From Linnemannia schmuckeri (taxonomy: Eukaryota; Mortierellomycota; Mortierellomycetes; Mortierellales; Mortierellaceae): DNA of 64,000 nt. Each line of letters opens with the position of its first letter. Position 1 is the first letter of the stretch. Positions 1 to 11,488 of this stretch are shown here, in pieces. Under the pieces are notes generated by a model. It saw only the letters and a list, made by a program, of their open reading frames with translations, searched no databases and was not told the DNA's origin. The stretch is from positions 1,022,001 to 1,086,000 of the forward strand of contig JANATG010000011.1 in assembly GCA_029449235.1 (NCBI GenBank), given 5' to 3'. The translations under genes were made by a program, and so were the position numbers.

Positions 1-2077
1 GAAACAGCAATGACAAAGATAACAAAAAAAGGTGTGTCGCAGAAGCAATTGCAATTTACCCCTCTTTTTCTCTTAGCATTTTTTTTCGTCAAAGTCAAAA
101 CCTGTAGCCTTATTCAAAACATCAACACCCCCAAAAGCAAACAAAAAATCAGATATGCCGCTGACAAGCACCAGTAGCATTTGCATTTACATTTTGTTTC
201 TTGGAGATGTAGCATTAAGCGTGTGGCCGTGGCAACTTGTTTCTCTTTGGAGGAAGGGGGCTTTTGGTTTAGTTCTTGCCGCAGCCCGGCACTCTCTTCC
301 AGGTTACAGCGTGATTATGTATTGAAGGGAAGACAGCAAAAAAGGAAATAGATGCATCCTATTGTTGTTAATTTGGTTTTCAAGAGGTACGCTGTCATCT
401 GGTAAATGTCGATTCACGTTGTTTTTGTTTTTGTTTTTGTTTTTATTTTGACAAAGTGCTTGTTTGCAAAAATAAAAGAGGAACATCAAACATGGCTGTG
501 TGAAATGATGTTTGCATCCCAGAGGGAAGTCGAATTATCTCAAGGGCTGTTGTCCCATGCGTCAAAAATATCCCAAAATAGCGAACAATAATAGTAACCC
601 ATGCATGATATCCATTTTTTATTTATTTGTGGTAGAGGATGGGCGTTGTGCCTGTTGGGTCAAGTTAACACTCATTTCTCTCGTCAGATCATGTATTGTC
701 GGTACTTACAGCCGCTTAGTAATTACACGCACGCACATTTTCTCTCTCTCTCTCTCTCTGTCAAGCATTCCAGGAGACGGAGTCAATTTTCGATTGAGGG
801 CTTTTTTATTTGTTGAACGCGTTTGCCTTTCGTGTCATCCCCGCCTCCCAGAAATAGTTGCAACATCTTTTGCACTGATTTATTTTTGTTTAGCATTGTC
901 TGTTTGTTTATCATTGACCGTTGGTGGCGTAAATTTAGATTCGGTAATCTTTGTGGTGGGTTTGCGAAGCCTTATTTTGTTTAACACTCTTGGTGCATAT
1001 GGATCTGAAAAAATGCATGTCCATTCGTCTTATTTGCACATAAGATCTCAGCCTACACTCATTCACTTTGAATTGTTTTTTTTCTGTTCCAGCACCCAGT
1101 GTTCATGGCTGTCGTGAACACGTTTCTTTTAAGGCTACATATATTTTTTTCTAAGCTAAGTGTATTGCTTGTTCGTTGTTTACACACACAGTGCAATTAA
1201 TCAATGCTGTTGTTGATGGGGCGTAAAGCAACCATACCGCTGGCACGTTCTAAACTTGGTGCACTGGCGTTTTGGGGCTGTTGTGAACGCGTTCAAGTCG
1301 CCTCAAATAGACGACCAATGCACCATACACACTATTTGTTTTGTCGTTGCTGCTGATGATGTTGTTCTTATATATTCTCAACGCTTGGCACATTTGTGCA
1401 CGAGTGTTGATGTTGACAGAGGCGGAGCAATATCACATTCTGGTGAACAGTGGCTTTGAAATTACGGAATCCAGACCTATGGGCTGTCTTTGATGCGTTC
1501 AGACTCTCCCAAGAACACTGGCACAATGCGCAATGCCAAGACTGTGAACTCAGGACGCGACGACGATGTCGTTGTCTGATGCCACCGCGCCTCGAACGGC
1601 GATGTTCCCTACTTACGAAGACATTCTTAGGGCGACATATTCGCAGAATAGCTGTAGCTCTAGGCATTAATAGTTCAGCACGATAGCTTGAACTATTGTA
1701 TCCTTCGCGCCTTGATATGTCCTATTCCGCTTCGATCAACACGGGCGCTTTTATCATTTTCGTGCAAATGGCTCGACAAGTACTGCACGTGACATGTACA
1801 GGAGGGAAGTCTAGGTGACTGTTTTTAATTCTGGGGGGGTTTTTTTTGGTAAACAAACCTATGCAAACCAAGGCGCCTGGCTTTTTTTTTTTTCCTTCTC
1901 TTCTTCTTCTTCACCTTCTTTTCCGCCAATTCACCCATCCACCAACCCATCCCTCAGAAACTGTACTCGGCTTTTTCAACATAAAAAGTGTGACACAGTA
2001 CCTAAGGGCAGAGAATTCAAAAAGAAAGAAGCGACCCACTCCCACACTTAACAATACCCTATAAATCCCACATAGCC
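1..2077. other. Intergenic, no gene recognised
   Basis: AT-rich DNA with homopolymer and CT tracts. The longest open frame (512-1117, + strand) has no recognisable domain, biased composition and no splice-linked continuation, so I do not call it. The 3' part (about 1885-2077) is CT-rich and then A-rich, as expected of the promoter and 5' UTR of the Cbf5 gene that starts at 2078. A TATAAAT at 2060-2066 is only 12 bp from the ATG, too close to serve as a TATA box for that start. Confidence 0.5.
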
Positions 2078-4043
2078 ATGTCCCCCAAGACCAAGAACAT
2101 CGAGGAAGCCCAGAGGAGCGGTGACTTTGCTATCAAGCCCGAGGCTGATACCCCTACCCTCAACACCGCCGACTGGCCCTTGTTGTTGAAGGTGCGATAC
2201 ACACACTGTTTTCCTTTTGCGCCATCGACCGCTGTTCTGCCTGCCTGCCTGCCTGAACGTATCGCTAACCCAGTCCTTGTCTTTATACCTCTTACTATGT
2301 CGCCTCTGGATATCCGATCACCCCTTCCAACAACCAACTACAACCACCACCCTCACGCCTACCCAAACAACAACATACATATTAACGTCAACAACACAAC
2401 CACAACACAACACAACACAACATGACAGAACTACGACAAGCTCAACGTCCGCACTGGTCACTACACCCCCATCCCCAGCGGATGTTCGCCCTTGAGACGT
2501 GAGCTCGCCGAATACGTCAGGTAATACTTCACCCAGGGCCAGCACGGGGGCTACCATTAATCAGCAGCAGCTACAATTGACGATGCAACAGTCGACTGCA
2601 GCCGATTGTCATGTATATTCGACTCGAAAGACAGCGTTGCATTAATTTATTTCGGACTCTCACTGATCATGGATCGTGGATCGTGAGAGTAACTGTCCAG
2701 GGGATCGACGGCAAGCACAACGGCACAAATGCCAATTGACAACCAGAACCACGCCATGCTAACCTTCCCCCCCCCCCCCCCCCCCTATCTATCATGTCAT
2801 ACAAAATAGATACGGTGTCATCAACTTGGACAAGCCCGCCAACCCCTCGTCCCACGAGGTCGTCGCCTGGGTCCGCCGTATTCTCCGTGTCGAGAAGACT
2901 GGTCACAGTGGAACTCTTGATCCCAAGGTCACTGGATGCTTGATTGTCTGCATTGACCGTGCCACTCGCTTGGTCAAGTCGCAACAGGGAGCCGGTAAGG
3001 AGTACGTCTGCGTCCTCCGCCTCCACGATGCCATTGAGTCCGAAAAGAAGCTCGCTCAGACGCTTGAGACCTTGACCGGTGCTCTTTTCCAGCGCCCCCC
3101 TCTGATCTCTGCCGTCAAGCGCCAGCTCCGTATCCGTACAATCCACGAGTCCAAGTTGATCGAGTTTGACAACGACCGCCACTTGGCTGTCTTCTGGGTT
3201 GCCTGCGAGGCTGGTACTTATATGCGTACGATGTGCGTCCACATGGGTCTGTTGCTCGGCGTTGGAGGACACATGCAGGAGCTCCGTCGTGTCCGCTCGG
3301 GACACATGGGCGAGGAGGACGATATTGTGACGATGCACGATGTTTTGGATGCTCAGTGGATGTACGACAACACCAAGGATGAGTCGTACCTCCGCAAGGT
3401 TGTCCGCCCTCTCGAGACCTTGTTGACCACCTACAAGCGCGTTGTTGTCAAGGACAGCGCCGTCAATGCCATCTGCTACGGAGCCAAGTTGATGATCCCC
3501 GGTCTCCTCCGCTACGAGTCTGGCATTGAGGTCAACGAGGAGGTTGTGTTAATGACCACCAAGGGAGAGGCTATTGCTCTTGGAATTGCCCAGATGACCA
3601 CTGCTGTCATGGCCACCTGCGACCACGGCGTTGTTGCCAAGATCAAGCGTGTCATCATGGAGCGTGACACCTACCCCCGCCGCTGGGGATTGGGACCCAA
3701 GGCCCAGGAGAAGAAGAAGTTGATCAAGGATGGCAAGCTCGACAAGTTTGGACGCACCACCGAGGAGACCCCCGAGGGCTGGAAGAAGGGCTATGTCGAC
3801 TACAACCGCGAGGATCCTGCCGCTCCCGTTGCTGCTGCTCCTGTCGTTGCTGCCACTCCCGTCCCCGCTGCCGTCAAGGAGGAGGAGAAGAAGCGCAAGG
3901 CTCCCGAGTCCTCGGACGAGTCTGACTCTGGCAAGAAGAAGGAGAAGAAGGACAAGAAGATCAAGAAGGAGAAGAAGGACAAGAAGGACAAAAAGGAGAA
4001 GAAGGAGAAGAAGAGCAAGAAGGCCGACTCCGATTCCGAATAA
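2078..4043 (+). CDS. CBF5: H/ACA snoRNP pseudouridine synthase Cbf5/dyskerin, copy 1
   Basis: Catalytic subunit of nucleolar H/ACA snoRNPs, which converts uridine to pseudouridine in rRNA and snRNA. Exons 2078-2191, 2429-2520 and 2810-4043 join in phase (GT-AG both times) to 479 residues, close to the family's usual length. The N-terminal dyskerin-like segment runs into RYGVINLDKPANPSSHEVVA. The TruB catalytic loop HSGTLDP puts the catalytic aspartate near residue 106. A PUA domain follows at about 270-345, beginning near RVVVKDSAVNAICYGAKL. The tail from about 430 on is nearly all Lys/Glu/Asp, the usual KKE/KKD nucleolar tail. The start is set by the first ATG with a conserved downstream exon. 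The end lies 151 bp from the convergent ALG7 stop. A second copy at 32753-34718 on the other strand appears identical, introns included. Intron 2 holds a 16-nt poly-C run region and a hairpin. Confidence 0.96.
2656..2690 (+). other. Hairpin in Cbf5 intron 2
   Basis: ACTCTCAC (2656-2663) pairs perfectly with GTGAGAGT (2683-2690) around a loop that itself contains repeated GGATC. It lies in the 289-bp second intron, long for this window. Introns of dyskerin genes host snoRNAs in animals, so an intronic snoRNA is possible, but I could not place convincing H/ACA or C/D boxes. The same hairpin is present in copy 2. Confidence 0.35.
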
Positions 4044-4194
4044 GCGCACACACTTTGTTACACTAGGTTTTATTATCATTTTACACATTCACTACTTTGC
4101 ATCATAAATACAGACACTATCGCAAAACATATCCCATTTGTCTATGTTATTTATTTTGTCAGTGAAATGACGGTTGATGAAAGAGTAAAAAGGA

Positions 4195-6113
4195 CTATAC
4201 AACATCATACACGAATGCGACGAGGCGGTGCCTGATGAAGAAGGCTACCAAACTACAGCAGAACTGAACAACCATGACGGAAATAGTCAGGTTTCTCTCA
4301 GACATGGGCCCCGCCTTGACCAGGATTAAGTTTAAGATAGTCAAGTTGGTCATCTCTAGAGGGCGATTCCCAGTCTTGGTATCGTACCGGACATGTGTCA
4401 ACCCAAGAGCCTCCAGAATCTTGACGCAGTACCAACCTGATCGCTTAAGTTTGGAGTTTTTAAGTGGTCGAAAGTCCTGGAAGAATGATGATGTTGTTGT
4501 TGTTGATGGTTGTGGGTTATCACTTTCTCTATGCGACTCGTTGGAATCCTGTGTTGTGGCTCCTGCTTCTGTAGATGACAGGGAGACGGAAGAAGCGGAT
4601 CGTCCAAGTGCACGTTTCGACTCCTGCCTAGTGCTGGAAAACTCAATCTCCAAATCATCCTCCTCATCAAGGACAACACGACTCGGCTCCATGAGATTAG
4701 TCTGTCGGTTATAACGAGGCACTCGATGACGCGGACAAGGGACCAGGCGAAACAGCTGCGGTGCCGAAAGCAAAAAATTAAATATCTGCGGAATAAAGAA
4801 CAGAAGTAGAGTTTTGCTGTAATGGGCCAAGATACCGACGACTGCAAAGGTCATCCCGGCAAAATAACAATACGTGTCTCCGATAAAGACCTTGGACGGG
4901 TACCAGTTGTGGATCATGAGGCCCAGACTGACGCCGATAAAAGGGAGGATGAAGTAGAGTGAGAATAGATGAGTCTCGATGGCGGGGGCACCACTGGAGA
5001 CTGATTGGAGAAAGATCATGTCGTTGATGGCGATTGAACAGGCGATGACGAGGGACTGTCCGACTTCGACACCGTTGATTCCTGCCATGATGTTGATTGA
5101 ATGTGTGCAAAAGATTGCCACCATTCCCATATAGACGTAGTAGAGTGCACCTAATGTTTGTTAAAGAAAAATGCATCGATCATCAGTAGGTTTTGAGGTG
5201 ATTATTATTGTATCGATTCTGAATTACAAAGGGGTGGCTTTCGAAACTTACCGAGATCGATCAGTTGGCCAAGGATAGGACGCAATGGGATTGGGACAAC
5301 GATATGTGTGACGCCGAGGTGGACCCAGTAGACCATCAAGAGAGGGATAGACGCGATTGCTGGCAAAGGCATCTTGAATCTCCAGCGGATATCCAGCACA
5401 TCGTCCGCGAATCCCAAGAATACCATCGACTGGATTGAAAGTAGTGCCGACAACAGTTCTGCGAGCTATTATCAGTACAAAAATAGAACGATGTGGGTTT
5501 TCGGCGAAATGTTGCAAAAGGCAGTAATGGCGATGCGGAGGGTATGAATGAGTTGGTTTGCATTACCTTGAGGTTGGGGAAGGTGAGTAGCTTGAGTTCT
5601 TGAAGATCGCCGTCGTTCGAAGCAGTGAACCACTTCATGAAAGGGAAGGGGATAAACATAAACATGGTCACCAGATAGATCAGACCCGCCACCATCCCCA
5701 TACTCTCGGGACTAGATATTTAAAATATTCAAGAACAAATTATTCAGGTACCGTGTTAGATCACCGATCAAAAAACTCTCCGTTTGATCAATCCCATCAC
5801 TACTTTCATATTCCAGTAGCTCGGTAGAAAAACTGCACCTCTCAGCATACACATTCGCCTGTCATTACTGTGCTAGCAACTATGCCACCTACATTATATG
5901 CTTGGTCTTTTTGCTGAGGTCCATACCCTTGAGTCCAGCCTTGACAAAGATCTCTGAGAGCGCAGGGATGGCCGACCAAGTGGTGATTCCTGCAAGAATA
6001 GAAAACCCAATGCTGACAGTAAGAGGGTCATGCGCTGTCGTCAAGATGATGAATACTGCGCCGACCTCTGCTGCCAGAATGAGCCACGCCGTCAGGGCCG
6101 AGATTTGACTCAT
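4195..6113 (-). CDS. ALG7: UDP-GlcNAc:dolichyl-phosphate GlcNAc-1-phosphotransferase
   Basis: Catalyses the first step of N-glycan assembly in the ER membrane: GlcNAc-1-P is moved from UDP-GlcNAc to dolichyl phosphate (the tunicamycin target). Four exons on the minus strand, 6113-5893, 5711-5567, 5465-5252 and 5150-4195, join in phase to 511 residues. Family landmarks in order: KGMDLSKKTKHIIPESMGM, MVFLGFADDVLDIRWR with the acidic DD metal site, HIVVPIPLRPILG, INIMAGINGVEVGQS, HNWYPSKVFIGDTYCYFAGM, and CPRHRVPRYN near residue 334. About ten hydrophobic membrane segments are visible. Odd point: residues about 350-425 are a Ser/Thr/Glu-rich low-complexity insert in the last cytosolic loop, making the protein some 100 residues longer than the human enzyme (408 residues). 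Convergent with Cbf5 copy 1 and codirectional with the monooxygenase upstream. Confidence 0.95.
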
Positions 6114-6613
6114 GCTTTGCTTTGCTTTGTTTGCTGGTAAATTGATGTTGCGTTACAAGGATTGTGCAGTTAGGGGGTTGTATCCGTTTCCTGTTTCCTA
6201 AAATGGTTGATGGAAAACGGCGTGGAGAGTGTTGTCGTTACAAAGTAGATGAAAGTCGCGTTGCTTATGAAGGTCGTGGTGGTAAGGGTCGTGTCTCCTG
6301 GTCATGAATCCATGGGTGAAGGCGAAAAGAAAGAAATAGGTGGTTATGTCGCATTGACTTTGGGCTGAAGTATCAAATAAAGCAGGCGGCCATTGAGCAA
6401 GTGCCATGTCATTAAAAAACACGTGCAAGATTATGAAATGAGATTAATCACGTGATAATTGCACACATTGGGCGAAGGTCTTTTGCATGGAAATCTTCAT
6501 CCACTAGGTCCATGCAAGTCTTCCGTGAGCTTCTTCGTGAAAGGAGCAATGCTTCGTTATTTAATAAGTGTATGCGGTTTTGCATGAAAAAAAAGGATGA
6601 AAGGGAGGGAATT

Positions 6614-8601
6614 CTAGATTCTCTGGACGCCAACGAAGCGCTTGGGGTGGAAGTTCTTTAATCTCCACCAGTACTGGGAGACAGATCCCCACCAGAGCGC
6701 AGTAACACGACCCTCATCGTTCTGGTACCAGGACTTGCAGCTTGACGACCAGACCATGCCCTTCATCTTCTCGTCCATCTCGGTAATGAACTCGTCACAG
6801 GCGCTCTGGGTGACTTCTAGCGACGATAGGTTTTTCTCCATCATGTATGAAATGGCCTTGATTGCGTAGTCGACCTGAGTCTCGACCATGAATAACACAC
6901 TGTTATGTCTATTATTTGAAGTAAAGAAAAATACAATGTATGTTAGTCTTGTGTTCGCTTCTACTTATTCTCCAGAAACGAATGCATCATTCCATGCATA
7001 AAAAAACATACCCAAGTCCAGTGTATGGTCCGAGCAAGAAGAAGAGATTGGGGGTATCGGGGGTGGTGATTCCATAGTAGGTCGAAGGGTTCTTGCCCCA
7101 CTTGGCCATCAGATCGACTCCGTTCTTTCCTGTGACAAACTTTGGTGGAATCATCTCCTGGACCTTGAATCCAGTAGCGAGAATCAAGGCATCAATCTCC
7201 TGAACAGATCCATCCTTCAAAATCAAAGTGTTGCCCTTAACGCCCGTGATGGCCTCAGTGTGGACATTGACGTTCTTCTTGGCCAGGGCAGGGAAGTAGT
7301 CCGACGAGACAACAATGCGACGGCAGCCCATCTCGTACTTAGGCGTCAACTTCTCGCGCAATTGCTTGTCGCGGATCTGCCAGACGCGGTAGAGCCATGC
7401 CAAGCAGGTGGCGGCAAAGCGGGGGAGAAGGTGGATCTTCTTGCTGCTGAAAATGTTGATGGTCGCCTCCGAGTTCCAATAGTTCAGTTTGTAGGCGATA
7501 AAGTGGAAGAAGGGCACGTGGCGGAACATGAATTTCCAGAGTTTGCTGTAGGCGCCGTTGCGCCGAGGGACAATATAACTGGGAGTGCGTTGGTAGAACT
7601 CCATTGTCTTGACCTTGTCCACAATCGAAGGAACAACCTGAATAGCACTGTCAAAGATAGATTTCACCCATATAAAAAAATCAAAGTGAAATGTATGTTA
7701 GAAATCAAAGAGGTACAAGGATAAAAAAGTAACAGTAAGAATCGTATCTCTATCCCTCCATAGTCCCTCACCTGGCTCCACTGCCAACAATGGCGACACG
7801 CTTGTTAGTAAGGTCATAGGAATGGTTCCACTGGGCGGTGTGCCACTTGGGGCCCTCAAAGGCCTCGAACTGCTCAGGAATCTGGGGAATACGAAGGGGT
7901 CCCATTCCCGAAAAGACGATATCGGCCTCCATGACGCTCTTCTCTCCTGTAGCCAAGTTCATGTAGTCGAGAACCCATTTTTGACGATCCTGGTGCCACT
8001 CGACATGGGTGACCTCTGTCCTGAAACGGATCTTCTCATACAAGTTATACTTTTTGGCGACGCGACGTTGATATGCCCAAATCTCGGGCTGGGGTGCGTA
8101 GCGGTGAGACCAGTCGTAGTTGGGCTCGAATGAGAATTGGTCTGTGAGAGGGGAGAAGAGAGAGAAAAAAACATGCAGGGCACCAGTGAGTGGGCTGAGT
8201 CAAGACAGACTATGATTCTATGATACAAAAATTCGGTATACATGGCAAGTTGTCTCTTACAATTGATAGAGGCGACATCGCAGGCGGCGCCGGGGTAGGT
8301 ATTGGACCACCAGGTACCTCCCAGGTCAGGCTCGAGTTCAAAGACCTCATAAGTCTGCAAGTTCAATTCAGTCTGAAGACGGATCGCAGCGCACATGCCT
8401 GAGAATCTATCCATGAGAGTATAAGAACAAATTAGTCTTTGGCGCCTGATCCTTGGTGGCGCTGAAAAAAGGGGGAAGAGGAGGCTGATCCAAATGAGTT
8501 GTGCATGAGGGAAGTGAGTGAATGGCCAGGTTGACCTACCCAGCACCGATGATGGCGACGACGGGGGTGCTTCCATCCTTGTAAGTCTTTGTAAGTCCCA
8601 T
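6614..8601 (-). CDS. Flavin-dependent monooxygenase, Baeyer-Villiger/FMO type
   Basis: Class B flavoprotein monooxygenase that would use FAD, NADPH and O2 to oxygenate a small substrate; the substrate cannot be told from sequence. Exons 8601-8540, 8406-8261, 8141-7772, 7647-7012 and 6908-6614 join in phase to 502 residues. The FAD Rossmann motif GAGFSG is at residues 19-24, followed by LGGTWWSNTYPGAACDVAS, typical of this group. The fingerprint FEGPKWHTAQWN fits F-x-G-x3-H-x3-W, with Asn where Pro or Asp is usual. The NADPH-binding motif VGSGASA is next, then LILATGFK, the conserved ATG motif. The C-terminal part has the expected LGPYTGLGHNSV and many aromatic residues. No signal peptide is visible. 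A TATAAAA element lies about 126 bp upstream of the ATG. Other family members include cyclohexanone-type BVMOs and N-monooxygenases; the fingerprint favours the first. Confidence 0.93.
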
Positions 8602-8726
8602 TATATGAATGTTGACGAGTGATGAGTGTTAAAAGTGGTCGAAGGTGTTTGAATGAGTGTTGATGTCGGCGAATCAAGGATCAGAGAAAATAAAAAGAGG
8701 GACGAAACAAGTCGTCGTCTCACGAC

Positions 8727-8733
8727 CTTTTAT
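8727..8733 (-). promoter_or_regulatory. TATA box of the monooxygenase gene
   Basis: On the minus strand the sequence reads TATAAAA, about 126 bp upstream of the start codon at 8601. Distance and context fit a core promoter with a short 5' UTR; the transcription start has not been observed. Confidence 0.45.
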
Positions 8734-9716
8734 AAGTTGTGCCTGTAGATAATGAATGCTAATGTCCCCGACAGAGAGAAAGGAGAGACAAGGTCCCCAG
8801 CTCACAGGCCCCAATTCTATACTCCAGTGTAAGTGGTGCCAGACACACGGAGGGAGAGAGAGGATCACGCAATTAGTTTAATTGAACCGAAGGAGCTGTG
8901 GTCGGCACACTCTTACCTTCACTCACTCCGTACGGTCTCAATGCAACAATTCCTTATTCCCCCTCGGCTCGCTCCGATGATGAGCGCCCAGACGGCTCGT
9001 GTAATCGGGGATTACAAGTAGAGAAGGAGGGAATAAAAAAAATGAGGTGTACACCCTCTAACGAGCATGAAAGAGGGAGAGGGAGAGAGCGAGAGGGAGA
9101 GAAAAGAGAGCAATTTGTGAATTTGTGGAGAGAAAAGATTTTGCCGTCAAAACTGGTTTTTTATCACTCTGAACCGTAATTTTTCTAACTGCTGGACCAC
9201 TGACCATACCTTATCGACAAGGCTTACTCGTCTCAAGTATTCCGTTCGTCTCTTCCTCTCTTTTACTTTCTCTTTACACAGGAAATGGCAATGGCAAACA
9301 GAAAGCTCATTGTTGGCAATGACCAAACTCATTCTACATTTACACCACAAACGATGATGCACAAGAAAAAAAACGGTCAAAAAAAAAAAAACGTGCGGCT
9401 ATGGGCAATAATGGACGCTATTAACAACAAATTCTTTTTGCTCAGCAAAAATACTCCAAAGTGACAGTAAAGTTTTCACTGCTTTGTGGTACATTTTTAG
9501 CTCATCATCTCCCATCCTTCCTATCCCACGGGGGAAACTGCCTCTTAAAGCTGCCTTCATTCGCTTCTTCATCACAAAGGAGAGAGGACCAACGGCTCGG
9601 TCTTTTGTCTGATTCAAGGCTAGCTGGGCTACACAAGCCAAAGAGGACGACAACTACAGTCAGCCACTCTTTTGTGTTCAGCCGCATTGAACCATGCAAC
9701 CGATTCGACCAACAAC

Positions 9717-9822
9717 TATAAAAAGGTCCAATAATGGTCGGCCTTGCTTGTACTTTGTATCCTCTTTCGGTTCTCTTTCGATCAAAACTATACTTCGCCT
9801 TGTCCTCTCTCTCTCTCTCTCG
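9717..9822 (+). promoter_or_regulatory. Promoter-like block without an evident gene
   Basis: TATAAAAAGG at 9718-9727 is followed by CCAATAATGG and then by a run of CT repeats around 9807-9822, the same order seen upstream of real genes in this window. No downstream frame is convincing; the longest one (9694-10230) is unrecognised and starts before the TATA. It may drive a noncoding transcript or be chance. Confidence 0.25.
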
Positions 9823-10776
9823 TTCTTTGTGTCTGTACTCTGCTCGCCTCTCCTTCGGGCTCGGAAAGAAAAAAAAAAGGGGGATGGTCTACTTGACCTT
9901 ACGATTGGACTATTCGCCCTAAGAAAAAAAAACACCGACTTCCCTTCGACCTGTTGTGCACCCTTGGAATTAAAAATGGAATGTGTGGACACATGGCGAA
10001 CAACGGGTTTTTTTTTGAATTTTGACATGCTTCATTTTCATTTTTCGTATCATCGGCAAAAAAACACTGCCAAAGTGAGACCAAAGCCATTCGGCTTGAC
10101 TCAGCAGCGTTTTCCTTTTCAAGATGTATTGTCTTTCTTTTTCACTCTCTCAGCTCCTATGCACTTTTTATTCACGAACAGCTTTTGGATATGCCAACCA
10201 TATTTGACACTGTTACTATCACACAGGTAAGGTTGATTGTGAGTACCATAGTACGTAAATTAATACTGTAGACAGGGCAAATAGGCTCCGTCCTCTCTTT
10301 ATTTCGTTCTTTCTTTTAAGTCTTGGTCAGACAGTCATGACTAGAATGTCCAAAGACTATCCATACCCACACATATGGATCCAGCACTTCTTCGCGCTTT
10401 TACTACGACGACTTGATAGCCGCACAAGTTAAAAATGCACTACTTTATTATTTTCTGCATATCTTCTTCCCTAATGTAGTATGCATGCACCGCCCACCAT
10501 AGTTGGGGAGTCATTCTCACTCGATTAATACGCGTTTTTACTTTCACTCTACCTGGCAAAAAAACCTGTTCCTCATCTACCTCTTGCTGCACATCCTGGA
10601 CGAGGTACAAGTAATTAGGAGCGTTGCTCATACTGCGGAGTAACTCGACATCAAGTACTTCTTTACGTCAAACAGTTAGTGATTATATCAATCAGCACTA
10701 TCCACGGAGCAGAGTTCAGCCAACGTGTATTGTTGCAATTAAAACCATCAATGTGTACATAGCAGATGGATAAGGA

Positions 10777-11038
10777 CGTACTAAATGGAAAATATAGGTC
10801 CCCTGAACATTCCAGACCCCAGTTCTTTTCCCCTTCTAACCAACCTTTTCAACACTGCATGTGTTCATATCAGTGATACCTAAGACCGAACGCAACTGGC
10901 GAAAACGCGTACTGTATGCAAGGTATAGCTCCCTGGACATTCCAGACCCTGGCTCTCCTTCTCTTCTAACTAGCCTTTTTACAGCGTGAATGCTAGTACA
11001 TTGATTACCTTGGGTCGAGTGAAGCAACGTAGGCGACG
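10777..11038. repeat. 131-bp imperfect tandem duplication
   Basis: Two units (10777-10907 and 10908-11038) share blocks such as ACATTCCAGACCC, CTTCTAAC and the CGTACT unit start, in the same order, with roughly 65-70% identity by eye. Neither unit is part of a recognised gene. Confidence 0.55.
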
Positions 11039-11435
11039 ATACTCTTTGAACTGGGGGACTCAGCACAGCAACTTTACCACCTCAAACAGTCCGCAGCCAT
11101 ATCAATTGTCATTGAAGCGAAAACAAAAAAAAAAAAAGTCCAGACGACCGTGTTCGTAGTCTATTATTACCATTCTCTCGGGAAGTGTAGAAAGGCAAAA
11201 AGGGTGCTAAGAAAGTGCCCTTACCCTTGAAGTAGTCAGCATTCAGCACCCAGTAAGCCTCCTGCCTAGCTTTTTTCCGCATTGCCTGACGTGTCGATAT
11301 CTTCGCCCAGATTAAAAAAATGAGGTGAAAAGAGAGGCTCTCACTCTTTCGTTCCTTGGCTGAGAGGTACACCAATTCTACTATCCTCAACTCGTTAGCT
11401 CTATCCTGGCACCGCATTTCGTCTTACATGAACGC

Positions 11436-11488
11436 GTTGTGTTATGTATGTATGTATGTATGTATGTATGTATGTATGTGTATATGTA
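11436..11488. repeat. (TATG)n microsatellite
   Basis: About ten TATG units in a row, then a degenerate end with GTGTATATG. Located in the gene-free region. Confidence 0.9.

Noticed and set aside
512..1117. 201-codon open frame upstream of Cbf5 copy 1
   Set aside because: Hydrophobic, Ser/Leu-biased translation of a T-rich region, no domain, no promoter or splice context; likely chance.
2667..3338. 223-codon antisense frame over Cbf5 (and its twin at 33458-34129)
   Set aside because: It is the shadow of a codon-biased gene on the other strand and spans the poly-C intron; its presence in both copies only reflects their identity.
9694..10230. 178-codon frame in the gene-poor region
   Set aside because: Starts upstream of the TATA-like block, low-complexity Leu/Ser/Phe composition and no recognisable domain.
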